A stretch of DNA of 64,000 bases from Enterobacter chuandaensis. Its GTDB lineage: Bacteria; Pseudomonadota; Gammaproteobacteria; Enterobacterales; Enterobacteriaceae. This document shows positions 10,094-19,340 of this stretch, piece after piece (within the stretch, counting starts at the first letter, position 1; the number at the start of each line of letters is the position of its first letter). The stretch lies in NCBI RefSeq assembly GCF_003594915.1, contig NZ_QZCS01000017.1, forward strand, positions 34,234 to 98,233, written 5' to 3'. Below the pieces are notes generated by a model. The model was not told the origin of the DNA. It searched no databases and worked only from the letters and a program-made list of their open reading frames with translations. Made by a program: the position numbers and the translations under genes.

Positions 10094-12691
10094 TTAAGCC
10101 TCCATCAAAAAATCGCAGGTTGCGGAAGGGGCAATTGCCATTACCGGCTGCACAAGCTCTTCCAGATAGTTGATCTGACGGAGCGCTGTCAGACTTTCCG
10201 GGACGGGAACCGGCTGCGTCCCGGCGTTAAACACCCGGACGACGCTGCCATTCGACCGTTGCGCATGGGGCAAGGCAGAAAGGACCAGCGGCTCCGGCAG
10301 GGTCAATAATGAGAATTCAGCCGGAAGCTGACGCTCGGGCAGACGCAACGCAAAGCGCTCAAGGCGGTGATCGAGCGTGTGCAACGATTGCCGTTGATAG
10401 GTGAAGGGCTGTCCGGCCGCATGATTTTCCAGCTGGCGAAGCGTGATATGGTCGGCGTTGTCGGCCAGCGCGACGGTGAATGAAAAGTGCAGCGGTTTCA
10501 GCAACTGGGCATCAGGAGTCTCAACTACCGTATTATTAATGCCCGACGCCCGGCCCGGTCGCCAGTCGAGATCGCTGCGTCCGAGCACGCCCGTCGATTT
10601 AAACATCGTCAGGGCAATAGCTGCCGGTTCGCTGCCGAGAATCTGAAATTCCTTCATGCCGCGGCTGGTCACAATCAGCGCTTTGCCCAATTCCGCGACA
10701 GCGATAATGCCTTCGGTGGTTTCGATATCCACGGGCATCTCGCGATAGCGCTCCTGCCAGTTTTCATCGGCACACCCCGTTTCACGCTGGATGATCGCGA
10801 AGGGCTGGGAGGCGATAGCGTGACGGGTGTGAACATCGCTGCCGATCAATACACGTAGCCGGTGATCGCAGTGGCTGTTTTCAAGCGTACTCTCGACATA
10901 CAGGTTCGGATCGTCATGGCGTAATTCACACACCAGACGAAGAGATAGCGGCGTTCGGGTATCTTCCTGACGACCAGCGAGATCCTGCGGAAGCAGCATC
11001 GTGGCCTCAACGATCAGCTTTTCGATAAGCGGCGTTTTCAGGCAGTCGACGAGCGCGAAATGCGAACAGCGCGTCGGCGCGTCGTCCGCAAGCGGTGAGA
11101 AATCGTAGCTGTCGCCCGCGTCCGCGCAGTCTTCAAAGGTAAAGAAAGAGGGAATACGTCTGCCGCTGCGTTTGTCCTGCAGGGTAAGCGTTCCGGCGTC
11201 CAGCGACAGCCGATAATGTGCATTCTCTATCTCACCGCCCTTTATCGGTTCAGGCTGGCGGAACGGCGCAGGGTTATCTTCCACGTTAACGCTAAGATAG
11301 CCGACCGACGGCAGAACCGGGGTCTGCACCGCAACGTGCCAGCGGAAGTAAGGGGGAAGGGGTGTTTCGCACTCGCCTTCGGCGGTAAGGGAGATCGCCG
11401 TTCCGCCAGGCAACACGTCTCTTTTCAGGATGTCGAAGGGGATGAGCTGCCCCTGATACGTCAGCGCGATATTTTCAGCGCGGCTATAGAGAGTGGTTTT
11501 CACCACGCGCTGCGTAGGGGTGGCCAGCGGGTTGATAATCAGCAGGTCGCCTTCCCGAATGCAGGCGGTGGCCAGGGTTTTTACCACCAGGTTCCACAGG
11601 CTGTGGCACAGCTGTTCGGTTTGCTCCAGCCGATGCAGTATGTCGCGGTTGGTGGCGTCACTGTTGCAGCCGCCGACGGAGTCGTGAGCATGGCTTCGCA
11701 ACAGCTTTTTCCAGAGCGTATCGACCACTGAGAGGTTGACCGGGATCCCCTTATGGCGCGCCATGGCGATGGTCGGCTCAAGCTGCCGCAGGATGAACTG
11801 CTCAACCTCATCATTTTTCTTTTTGATATCGTAGCGCACGGAACCGATCGTTTTATGAATGCGGGTGTAGCGCGGTGATTTCAGCTCCCCTTCCCAGATT
11901 TCAAACTGTTCACGCTGCGCGCGCAGAATGTCGACGTAGCGTTCCAGAGAACTCATAACGTACTGGTCGTGGTCAGGGGACTGTGCGCTGGCGACCTCCA
12001 GGATTTTCGGCAACGCCGGGTCGATACTGACCTGATCGCCGCCGCAGGGCAGGAGCAGGTCATTGATTCCGGCCCGCGAGCGCAGGAGATTGACCATCGG
12101 GTAGATTTTACCCTGCAGATGGCAGGCCTCCGGACGCATGTTTTTCGCCGCGCCATAGCCGAGCGCCATCGCGCAGGCGATAACGGTCGCCCCTGACGGC
12201 GCGCGCCAGAGGAACTGGCTGCTTTTGGCGTGTCTGTCATGATCGATACCGCGCCAGAAGACGATGTTGTCGAGATTGCAGCCCTGCAAAATCGTGGGCA
12301 TCTGCGCATTGTGGCCGAAGGTATCCGGAAGATACCCAACCTGCATGGCGTGCCCCAGCTTACGGGCGGCGAAGATGCCGTACTTCAGGTTGCGGATGAT
12401 GGATTCGCCATGCACGTTGTAGGTGTCCGTCTGGGTATACCACGGCCCCACAAAAATCCTTTTCTCTCTGACCAGCGTTTCCAGCCGGGCGCGATAATCG
12501 GGATTGATGGCGAGAAAATCCTCCACCACCGCCATCTGTCCGTCAAGGTGATAGCAGCTGTAAGCCGGGTCCTGCTCCAGCGTGTCGATGACGTCCGCAA
12601 CGTTATATGACGCCAGCACCATGCTGTCCTGGCGGGTGAAATACCACTCCTGATCCCAGTGCGTGTGGGCAATGACGTGGATCTGATTCAT
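10094..12691 (-). CDS. glycoside hydrolase family 38 alpha-mannosidase, MngB-like
   Basis: An 865-residue cytoplasmic GH38 enzyme, close in length to E. coli MngB (877). Zinc ligands and nucleophile are visible: H11 and D13 in HTHWDQEW, the nucleophile D123 in GYLPDTFGH, and a late His in HAHDSVGG. There is no signal peptide, fitting hydrolysis of a PTS-imported phosphorylated substrate. MngB hydrolyses 2-O-(6-phospho-mannosyl)-D-glycerate. With a fructose-type PTS on both sides, a mannosyl-glycerate-like or other alpha-mannoside substrate is likely here. The regulator type (RpiR rather than GntR-type MngR) and the separate EIIA show it is not a simple copy of the E. coli mng operon. Confidence 0.88.
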   Translation of the reverse strand: MNQIHVIAHTHWDQEWYFTRQDSMVLASYNVADVIDTLEQDPAYSCYHLDGQMAVVEDFLAINPDYRARLETLVREKRIFVGPWYTQTDTYNVHGESIIRNLKYGIFAARKLGHAMQVGYLPDTFGHNAQMPTILQGCNLDNIVFWRGIDHDRHAKSSQFLWRAPSGATVIACAMALGYGAAKNMRPEACHLQGKIYPMVNLLRSRAGINDLLLPCGGDQVSIDPALPKILEVASAQSPDHDQYVMSSLERYVDILRAQREQFEIWEGELKSPRYTRIHKTIGSVRYDIKKKNDEVEQFILRQLEPTIAMARHKGIPVNLSVVDTLWKKLLRSHAHDSVGGCNSDATNRDILHRLEQTEQLCHSLWNLVVKTLATACIREGDLLIINPLATPTQRVVKTTLYSRAENIALTYQGQLIPFDILKRDVLPGGTAISLTAEGECETPLPPYFRWHVAVQTPVLPSVGYLSVNVEDNPAPFRQPEPIKGGEIENAHYRLSLDAGTLTLQDKRSGRRIPSFFTFEDCADAGDSYDFSPLADDAPTRCSHFALVDCLKTPLIEKLIVEATMLLPQDLAGRQEDTRTPLSLRLVCELRHDDPNLYVESTLENSHCDHRLRVLIGSDVHTRHAIASQPFAIIQRETGCADENWQERYREMPVDIETTEGIIAVAELGKALIVTSRGMKEFQILGSEPAAIALTMFKSTGVLGRSDLDWRPGRASGINNTVVETPDAQLLKPLHFSFTVALADNADHITLRQLENHAAGQPFTYQRQSLHTLDHRLERFALRLPERQLPAEFSLLTLPEPLVLSALPHAQRSNGSVVRVFNAGTQPVPVPESLTALRQINYLEELVQPVMAIAPSATCDFLMEA

Positions 12692-12701
12692 GACGCTCCC
12701 C

Positions 12702-14105
12702 TTATCTGGCGTTCTTTGGGCTGACGTAAAGCACGCCCAGGGCGCAAATCAGTGCGCCAATAAGGACGCTCGCCAGGTAGCCCGCTACGTTGGTTGCCAG
12801 CGGCCAGCCCCAGATCGCTGGCAGAGGCAGCGTCTGCTTCACGCCGAGTGCAATGGCGAGCAGCGCACCGGCGACGGCGCCGGTCATGAACACCGGGATC
12901 AGGCGTGGGTTTTTCAGGATGAACGGGATCGCACCTTCCGAGATGCCAATCACGCCCAGTAACAACGAGGTGCTACCGACGGTTTTCTCTTCCCGGCTGA
13001 AGACATCCGGTAGCCCAAAGCGGCCGTTGAGGAACGCTGCAAAGCCGACGCCAATGGAGGGGATCACTATGGAGAGTTCGCGGGCGGTTAAATCAAACGT
13101 CTCGCTCATGCCATTCAGGCCGAGCGCGACCGAGCCTGCCGCCTTGTTGACCGCGCCGCCCAGGTCAAACGCGGTCCCCGCGGCGATCATCGCGGAATAG
13201 AACCCGCGCCCGGTGTCACCTGCCGAGGTAAAAAAGACCACCATAAGCTGGTTAAGCGAGCCAAAAATGGGGTTAATCAGATATTCCATGACCATCACCA
13301 GCGTAATGCCGGTGATCAGCGGGACGAGCAGCATGGTCTTAATGGTGGTGAGCTGCTGACGGACGTGAATCGAATCATTGAGCCAGCGCACCAGATAGCC
13401 CACAAAAAAGCCAATGCCAATGGCACCGAAAAAGCCGGATGGCATAAAGCCTTCGATATCAAAGAAGCGCTTGTAGACTTCATCGGACATGATGCCGCCG
13501 ATAAGCCCGGGGATCAGCGCTGGCTTACCGGCAATGGAAAATGCCAGATACATGGCGAAGACCGGATACATGAACTTGATGGTCATAAAGCCCACTTTAT
13601 CCAGCACGCTAAACGGCGAATGTTCGATGTTAATAAACTGGCCGGTAATTTTTGCCGTTGCCATCATCAGCCCGCCCATCACCACCACCGGCAGCATATA
13701 GCTGATGGCCGCCATGATATGACCAATAAAAATCTGGTAAGCCGAACGTGGGAGATCGTCTTCGTGGGCGACAGTGGTGACGTTTTTTTCCATGGACAGC
13801 GCCTGACGCAGATAGCGATCGGTGTGCTTGATCAGCTCTTGCGTACGGGTCTGAAGGTGAGGAATGTTTTCAAAACGCTCGGCATCCTGAATGGGAACGT
13901 CGGTTGCCAGAATAATGGCCGTGGCGGAGGCGATATCCTGTTTAGTTAAGCGGTTTTTGACGCCGTCACTGCCCTGCGTTTCGACCTTTACTTCGATATT
14001 GTGCTCTTTAGCCCATGCAATAATTTTATTTGCCGCCATAAAGGTGTGGGCGATGCCTGTCGGGCAGGCCGTTACCGCGACAACTTTTTGTTTCGTCATT
14101 GTCAT
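12702..14105 (-). CDS. PTS fructose-family EIIBC permease, MngA-like
   Basis: A 467-residue permease. The N-terminal EIIB domain has phosphocysteine C14 in AVTACPTGIAHT. After a linker (about 100-125), an EIIC domain of eight to nine membrane segments runs to the C-terminus. It lacks the EIIA domain fused in E. coli MngA; that function is supplied by the gene at 9520-10092. It is first in the leftward operon, 10 bp before the mannosidase, and divergent from the RpiR regulator. It imports and phosphorylates the operon substrate at the inner membrane. Confidence 0.9.
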   Translation of the reverse strand: MTMTKQKVVAVTACPTGIAHTFMAANKIIAWAKEHNIEVKVETQGSDGVKNRLTKQDIASATAIILATDVPIQDAERFENIPHLQTRTQELIKHTDRYLRQALSMEKNVTTVAHEDDLPRSAYQIFIGHIMAAISYMLPVVVMGGLMMATAKITGQFINIEHSPFSVLDKVGFMTIKFMYPVFAMYLAFSIAGKPALIPGLIGGIMSDEVYKRFFDIEGFMPSGFFGAIGIGFFVGYLVRWLNDSIHVRQQLTTIKTMLLVPLITGITLVMVMEYLINPIFGSLNQLMVVFFTSAGDTGRGFYSAMIAAGTAFDLGGAVNKAAGSVALGLNGMSETFDLTARELSIVIPSIGVGFAAFLNGRFGLPDVFSREEKTVGSTSLLLGVIGISEGAIPFILKNPRLIPVFMTGAVAGALLAIALGVKQTLPLPAIWGWPLATNVAGYLASVLIGALICALGVLYVSPKNAR

Positions 14106-14180
14106 AATTCCCTGGATGTGAAAACAGGGAAAGTATAAAGAGAACCTAAAACAGTTTTTAATGTTTGCTAATACTAATTA

Positions 14181-14194
14181 CGTATCGTGATACG
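14181..14194. promoter_or_regulatory. candidate RpiR operator in the divergent promoter region
   Basis: CGTATC-GT-GATACG is a perfect 14-bp inverted repeat, midway between the divergent EIIBC and rpiR starts and next to AT-rich promoter-like sequence. The assignment to the adjacent regulator is inferred. Confidence 0.5.
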
Positions 14195-14278
14195 CGTAAA
14201 TGCAATGTGTGAAGCGCCTTCCAGAGACTATTTTTCTGTTGTGTTAATATCATTCCGGGATTAAACAGGGCGTAACAG

Positions 14279-14938
14279 ATGAATTCATTCCAGGGAAGTG
14301 AACGTTTGATATTTGAATACATTCAGCATCACGCGTGTAATATTTCTAATATATCGGCAAAAGAGATTGCCCGTGATACCTTTACAACGACAACATCCGT
14401 TAATCGTGTGTGTAAAAAAATGGGCTATAAAAGCTATACCGAGCTTCGGTATCGTTTTTTGCGCGATCACTTTACACCAGCACCTGCCGCCCCCGACGCG
14501 GGGCTGCAGGCGGACGATATCGTGGCGGAATTCTCCAGGCTGCTCATCCATTCCAGCCATATCTATCTGTATGCTCGGGGCGCCTCGCTCACCAGCCTCA
14601 ACTACCTGTCGCGATTTTTATCACTGGCGAGCCTGCCGCATCTTATTTTGAATGACATGCACCAGCTGACACGGGTATCGAAGGGGACGCTGGTGCTGAT
14701 CAGTAAATCCGGGGAGACCCAGTCGCTGGTTGAAATGGCGCGTAACGCGCTGCGCAAAGGCTTGAAGATTATTGCGATTACCCGCCAGGGCTCGACACTG
14801 GCGTCGATCTCAACGCTATGCTGGCCGTTACCGATCGACATTAACGCGGTTTCGCTGTATCAGCGGGAAGGTCAGCTTGAACTGTTAAGCGCCGTGGACC
14901 GTATCGGCTGCAGGCTGCTGCAGCACGATACGGTGTAG
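14279..14938 (+). CDS. MurR/RpiR-family transcriptional regulator
   Basis: A 219-residue protein with an N-terminal RpiR-type HTH (residues 1-75, ISAKEIARDTFTTTTSVNRVCKKMGY) and a C-terminal SIS sugar-phosphate isomerase-like domain (about 90-200) carrying LISKSGETQSLVEM, the sugar-phosphate binding signature. It is divergent from the EIIBC gene and probably controls the PTS/mannosidase operon, sensing the phosphorylated substrate. The 3' end is 8 bp from the convergent porin gene. Confidence 0.87.
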   Translation: MNSFQGSERLIFEYIQHHACNISNISAKEIARDTFTTTTSVNRVCKKMGYKSYTELRYRFLRDHFTPAPAAPDAGLQADDIVAEFSRLLIHSSHIYLYARGASLTSLNYLSRFLSLASLPHLILNDMHQLTRVSKGTLVLISKSGETQSLVEMARNALRKGLKIIAITRQGSTLASISTLCWPLPIDINAVSLYQREGQLELLSAVDRIGCRLLQHDTV

Positions 14939-14946
14939 TCTGGCCG

Positions 14947-15693
14947 TCAGAGCTGCTTCACTATCCCCAGGCGTACGGCATAATCATTTTCATGGTTGCC
15001 GTCATCGTTGATATAGGTTTTATCCAGCGATACCAGCTCGACATAAGGCGTCCAGCCATCGTCGAGCTTGTAGTTGAACGCGACGGTATGTTCCCAGTAG
15101 GTATCATCCCCGGTTCCCTGATCGACATTATCCTGCCAGCGGAAGCGCGGGTTGTAGGACATACCGAATTTGCCAATGTTATACGCGAACCAAATGTCGA
15201 ACTGGTGTGACTGACGGCGGGTGTAGCCGCTGCCGTCGAGTTCTTTGTCGCTGTGCGCATCATTGACGGTGTTATAACGATAGCGGGCGGAGAGGTTCAG
15301 ACCGTTATCAAACGCTTTCCAGCCCTGAATGAAGGGGCGGTAATGGGTATTGCTGGTGGTGAAAACCGTCACCATGCCAGGCGCAACGGCGAAGCCATTG
15401 CCCAGATCGAAGCGCCAGCGCGTTTCGATCTCCTGCGCCGCTTCCGTTAACCCCTTTTCGTCTGGATTATATCGGTCAGTATCACCAAAAAAGGTGTCGT
15501 TGTGGTTTTGTGCGGCTTCAACGGAGAAGTAAAAACCGTTATCTGCCTGATGCATGACCTTAATACGAGAATCATTTACGTCTGAGCGCGTATTATGACC
15601 AAAGCGAAGATCGACGGACGTATTTCCGCACCATCCCTGTGTGCTCAATAATAATGCGCTAATACATGTTGCTTTAATAATTGTCTTTTTCAT
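14947..15693 (-). CDS. KdgM-family oligosaccharide-specific outer-membrane porin
   Basis: A 248-residue precursor with a clear signal peptide (MKKTIIKATC..., cleavage near residue 22 at GWCG-N). The mature part has alternating beta-strands rich in aromatic and charged residues, as in the 12-stranded monomeric KdgM/NanC channels, and ends in a hydrophobic strand. Such porins let acidic oligosaccharides across the outer membrane. Its position beside the mannosidase/PTS operon suggests it serves the same substrate, an inference from context. Confidence 0.83.
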   Translation of the reverse strand: MKKTIIKATCISALLLSTQGWCGNTSVDLRFGHNTRSDVNDSRIKVMHQADNGFYFSVEAAQNHNDTFFGDTDRYNPDEKGLTEAAQEIETRWRFDLGNGFAVAPGMVTVFTTSNTHYRPFIQGWKAFDNGLNLSARYRYNTVNDAHSDKELDGSGYTRRQSHQFDIWFAYNIGKFGMSYNPRFRWQDNVDQGTGDDTYWEHTVAFNYKLDDGWTPYVELVSLDKTYINDDGNHENDYAVRLGIVKQL

Positions 15694-15771
15694 AATATCC
15701 TGCCGAGGTTATTTAATTGGCAGGCTATTTTTATTTTGGGTGCGGCATATTGTAAAAGTTATCGTCGTACA

Positions 15772-15788
15772 TTTAGCGTATCGCTAAA
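15772..15788. promoter_or_regulatory. palindrome upstream of the KdgM-type porin
   Basis: TTTAGCG-TAT-CGCTAAA is a perfect inverted repeat about 80 bp upstream of the porin start. It contains GTATCG, also present in the palindrome at 14181-14194, so the same regulator might bind both. This is an inference only. Confidence 0.4.
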
Positions 15789-15791
15789 CAT

Positions 15792-15822
15792 AAAAAAAGG
15801 AGATACAGCATGCTGTATCTCC
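15792..15822 (-). terminator. rho-independent terminator of treBC
   Basis: A perfect 24-bp palindrome at 15799-15822 (GGAGATACAGCA and its complement) is followed on the minus strand by seven T (15792-15798). It begins 6 bp after the treC stop. Confidence 0.85.
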
Positions 15823-15828
15823 TGACGT

Positions 15829-17484
15829 TTATTCCTGCAGCCACCAGATGGCTTCAAACGGGCGCAATAGCAGCGTATCTGGGCGGGGCGGAACGTCCTC
15901 ATAGTTGCTGAGTGCAACCCGCCATGTTCCCTGTACCGGGTCCGGCTGCCACTGCTGGCGCTCGCGGCTCAGGTTCGCCACGACTATCAGCGTCTGCCCC
16001 TGCCACTGGCGGCGATAGCACCACAGCGAAGGATGTTCCGGCAGCAGATCGTCGTAATCCCCCCATGTCAGCACCGGCAGGGTTTTACGCAGGCTTATCA
16101 GCGACCGATAGGTGTAGAACACCGAATCCGGGTCGTCCAGCGCCGCGCGCGCGTTCACGGTTTCGTAGTTGTCACAGACGCCAATCCACGGCTCGCCCTC
16201 GGTAAAGCCCGCATTGTGTGAGGCGTCCCACTGCATTGGGGTTCGCCCGTTATCGCGGGATTTACTCGCCAGAATCGCCAGTAACTCCTCCGGTTCGCGG
16301 CCGCTGGCGCGCAGTTCCGCGAACATATTCAGGCTTTCCACGTCGCGATAATCGGTGATGCGGCTGAAGTGCGGGTTGGTCATCCCCAGCTCTTCACCCT
16401 GATAGATATACGGCGTGCCCTGCATGCCGTGCAGGACCATGCCGAGCATCTTCGCCGCCGCCACGCGGTGTTCCCCTTCGTCGCCAAAGCGCGACACGAT
16501 GCGCGGCTGGTCGTGGTTACACCAGAACAGCGCGTTCCAGGCTTTGTTGTGCATCCCCTGCTGCCAGTGGCGGAAAAGGGTTTTCAGCGCCACGAAGTCC
16601 GGCTTCGCCTTCGTCCATTTTTCACCGCCGGGGTAGTCCACCTTGAGATGGTGGAAGTTAAAGGTCATCGACAGTTCTCGCCCGTCGAGCGACGCGTACT
16701 GCTGGCAGTTCTCCAGCGAGGTCGAGGACATCTCTCCCACCGTCATCAGGTTGCGTGGGGTAAAGACGTCGCGGCTCATCTCCTGAAGATATTCGTGGAT
16801 GCGCGGCCCGTCAGTGTAGAAGCGGCGACCGTCGCCAAGGGTGTCGTCCGGGAAGTCCTGATCTTTTGAAATCAGGTTGATCACGTCCAGACGCAAGCCG
16901 TCCACGCCGCGATCGGCCCAGAACTCGCACACCTTTTTCAGCTCGGCGCGCACCGCCGGGTTTTCCCAGTTGAGATCAGCCTGCTCCGGCGCAAACAGGT
17001 GCAGGTAATACTGCTCGCTCTCGGCGTGCCAGCGCCAGGCGTTGCCGCCAAACTTGGAGCGCCAGTTGTTAGGAAGCTGCTCCGGCGTGCCGTCGCGCCA
17101 GATGTAGAACTGGCGGTACGGGCTCGCTTTGTTCAGCGACTCGCGGAACCAGGCGTGCTGCGTGGAGGTGTGGTTAAACACCATATCGAGAACGATGCGA
17201 ATGCCGCGTTCGTGCGCTTCGGTAACCAGTTCGTCGAAATCATCCAGCGTGCCGTAGGCTGGATCGATGGCGGTGTAATTCGCCACGTCGTAGCCGTTAT
17301 CCACCTGCGGGGAGATATAAAACGGCGTCAGCCAGATGGCGTCAATGCCGAGGGTTTTCAGATAGTCCAGCCGCTGGGTTACGCCGCGCAGATCGCCCGT
17401 GCCGCTGCCGGTGGTGTCCTGAAAACTCTTTGGGTAAATCTGGTAGATGACGCCGTTCTGCCACCAGTGAGGAAGGGTATTCAT
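15829..17484 (-). CDS. treC: trehalose-6-phosphate hydrolase
   Basis: A GH13 phospho-alpha-(1,1)-glucosidase of 551 residues, identical in length to E. coli TreC when started at the ATG at 17484 (MNTLPHWWQNG). That ATG has AGGAA seven bases upstream; an in-frame TTG five codons earlier is less likely. The catalytic nucleophile is in GLRLDVINL, the acid/base in VGEMSS and the third carboxylate in CNHDQPRI. It splits imported trehalose 6-phosphate into glucose and glucose 6-phosphate in the cytoplasm. It follows treB in the same operon. Confidence 0.97.
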   Translation of the reverse strand: MNTLPHWWQNGVIYQIYPKSFQDTTGSGTGDLRGVTQRLDYLKTLGIDAIWLTPFYISPQVDNGYDVANYTAIDPAYGTLDDFDELVTEAHERGIRIVLDMVFNHTSTQHAWFRESLNKASPYRQFYIWRDGTPEQLPNNWRSKFGGNAWRWHAESEQYYLHLFAPEQADLNWENPAVRAELKKVCEFWADRGVDGLRLDVINLISKDQDFPDDTLGDGRRFYTDGPRIHEYLQEMSRDVFTPRNLMTVGEMSSTSLENCQQYASLDGRELSMTFNFHHLKVDYPGGEKWTKAKPDFVALKTLFRHWQQGMHNKAWNALFWCNHDQPRIVSRFGDEGEHRVAAAKMLGMVLHGMQGTPYIYQGEELGMTNPHFSRITDYRDVESLNMFAELRASGREPEELLAILASKSRDNGRTPMQWDASHNAGFTEGEPWIGVCDNYETVNARAALDDPDSVFYTYRSLISLRKTLPVLTWGDYDDLLPEHPSLWCYRRQWQGQTLIVVANLSRERQQWQPDPVQGTWRVALSNYEDVPPRPDTLLLRPFEAIWWLQE

Positions 17485-17535
17485 AGTGCGTTCCTGCAAA
17501 TGCGAAGGGGCGCAACTGCGCCCCGAAAGATGAAG

Positions 17536-18957
17536 TTAAACAATCTGCAGCGTGCCCTGACGGAACTTACGCTGGTAAACCACGGTGGTGAGCGCCATGG
17601 GGACGATAATCGCCACCGCCATCGCCAGGGCAAACACCTGCCAGAAAGCGGGCTGGATGGAGAGGATGCCAGGCAGGCCGCCGACGCCAATACCGTTCGC
17701 CATCACGCCGTTCAGGCCGCACAGCAGGCCCGCCAGGCCAGAGCCGATCATCGCGCAGAGCATCGGGAAGCGGTATTTCAGGTTGATACCGTACATCGCC
17801 GGTTCGGTCACGCCGAGGTAGGCGGAGATGGCCGCCGGAACGGAGATCTCCCGCTCGTTGTGCTTACGGCTGACGATAATGATGCCGGTCACCGCAGAGG
17901 CCTGCGCAATGTTAGAGAGGGCGATAATCGGCCAGACAGGCGTACCGCCGAGGCTTTGAATCATCTGCATGTCGATCGCCAGCGTGGTCTGGTGCACGCC
18001 GGTGATCACCAGCGGGGCATAGAGGAAGCCAAACAGCGCGGCACCAATCGGGGCGAAGCTGCCGGTCATCAGGTGACGCACCGCGAAGGCCACGCCGTCG
18101 CCAATCATGCGGCCAAACGGACCGATAAAAGCGTGCGCCAGGAAGACGGCCAGGATCAGTGAGCAGACCGGCACCACCACCAGATAGAGGTAATCCGGCA
18201 CGATGCGCTTCAGGCGCGTTTCAATAAAGCCTAGCGCCAGACCGGCCAGCAGGGCCGGGATGACCTGCGCCTGATAGCCCACTTTGGCGATGGTAAACAG
18301 GCCGAAGTTCCACACTTCCGGCACCTGCTGACCAAGTAAGTAAGCGTTCATTAACTGCGGAGAGACCAGCGTGACGCCCAGTACAATACCGAGAATCGGC
18401 GTACCGCCCATCTTGCGCACCGCGGACCAGCAAATCCCCACCGGCAGATAGAAGAAGATTGCTTCGCCAATCAGCCACAGGAAGTCATAGATGCTTTGCA
18501 GCGCCGGGTACATCTGCGCCAGCGTTTTGCCGTCGCTCATCGGCACATCGCCGATGACGTTACGGAAGCCTAAAATCAAGCCTCCGCTGATCAGCGCCGG
18601 CAGCAGCGGGAAGAAGATCTCCGCGAAGTGGGAGATCAGCTGCTCGTGCCACTTCATATTCTGGCGCGCGGCCTTCTTCGCCTGCTCTTTATCGGCAGAG
18701 GAGTGCCCGGTAGTCGCCAGCAGAGCCTGATAGTAATCGCCCACTTCGGTACCAATCACAACCTGGAACTGTCCGGCGTTGGTGAAGCAGCCTTTCACCA
18801 TCGAAAGCTCTTCAATCGCCTTCGGGTTGGCTTTGGCCGGATCGTTCAGCACGAAGCGCAGGCGTGTAATGCAATGGCTGACGGTGGCGATGTTTTCGCG
18901 ACCGCCGACCAGGACGATCAGCCGATCGATATCTGCTTGTTTGACTTTACTCATCAT
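17536..18957 (-). CDS. treB: trehalose-specific PTS EIIBC permease
   Basis: A 473-residue glucose-family EIIBC, the same length as E. coli TreB and highly similar throughout. EIIB is N-terminal with phosphocysteine C29 in VSHCITRLRF; a ten-segment EIIC follows. It lacks its own EIIA and relies on EIIA-Glc. A perfect 12-bp palindrome upstream (19032-19043) is the likely TreR operator. Confidence 0.97.
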   Translation of the reverse strand: MMSKVKQADIDRLIVLVGGRENIATVSHCITRLRFVLNDPAKANPKAIEELSMVKGCFTNAGQFQVVIGTEVGDYYQALLATTGHSSADKEQAKKAARQNMKWHEQLISHFAEIFFPLLPALISGGLILGFRNVIGDVPMSDGKTLAQMYPALQSIYDFLWLIGEAIFFYLPVGICWSAVRKMGGTPILGIVLGVTLVSPQLMNAYLLGQQVPEVWNFGLFTIAKVGYQAQVIPALLAGLALGFIETRLKRIVPDYLYLVVVPVCSLILAVFLAHAFIGPFGRMIGDGVAFAVRHLMTGSFAPIGAALFGFLYAPLVITGVHQTTLAIDMQMIQSLGGTPVWPIIALSNIAQASAVTGIIIVSRKHNEREISVPAAISAYLGVTEPAMYGINLKYRFPMLCAMIGSGLAGLLCGLNGVMANGIGVGGLPGILSIQPAFWQVFALAMAVAIIVPMALTTVVYQRKFRQGTLQIV

Positions 18958-19031
18958 GAAACCTCATGACCGATGTTGAAGGGGGTAATGACCTGAGCGC
19001 AAGCCTACTCCTTCAGCGTGACGGCGAAAAT

Positions 19032-19043
19032 GGGAACGTTCCC
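19032..19043. promoter_or_regulatory. probable TreR operator upstream of treB
   Basis: GGGAACGTTCCC is a perfect palindrome of the form bound by LacI-family repressors, 75 bp upstream of treB. A TGTGATCT half-site, read on the minus strand at about 19058-19065, could belong to a weak CRP site. The treB promoter region is intact despite the insertion next to it. Confidence 0.7.
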
Positions 19044-19081
19044 GAAATCGGGCGAAGATCACAATAAACAATTCAGGAGGG

Positions 19082-19151
19082 TTATGAGAGACGGGCAGGA
19101 ATCACGATCTGGCGCGGTTCGATCCGCCCGTTGATCTGCTCAATCAGCTGC
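19082..19151 (-). pseudogene. treR: remnant of the treR 3' end, left boundary of the Hcp cassette
   Basis: Read on the minus strand this is the last 22 or so codons of treR, ending RLS and TAA. From 19086 to 19151 it matches 20764-20829 in the intact treR at 65 of 66 positions (only 19142/20820 differ), then diverges completely. Its 124-bp distance from treB is close to the treR-treB gap in E. coli, so this is probably the original treR end, displaced when the 1678-bp cassette arrived with a replacement copy. From 19152 to 19340 I see only short frames, including a 15-codon stub at 19194. Confidence 0.85.
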
Positions 19152-19340
19152 AGGGATGCCGGGAAGAGATATAAAAATTTACCAGGATTTTATATGAGCC
19201 AACTACTTAATGTTTTTAGAGATTCCGGGTCATTATCTTAAAAAGAAAGTATCAGGTCCTAAATGTGATCAGGTTGGAATATCAATACTGTGTTCAGGCA
19301 TAGGCTTGCTTCAATTTGCTGAAACACGTATGGAGCGCTT

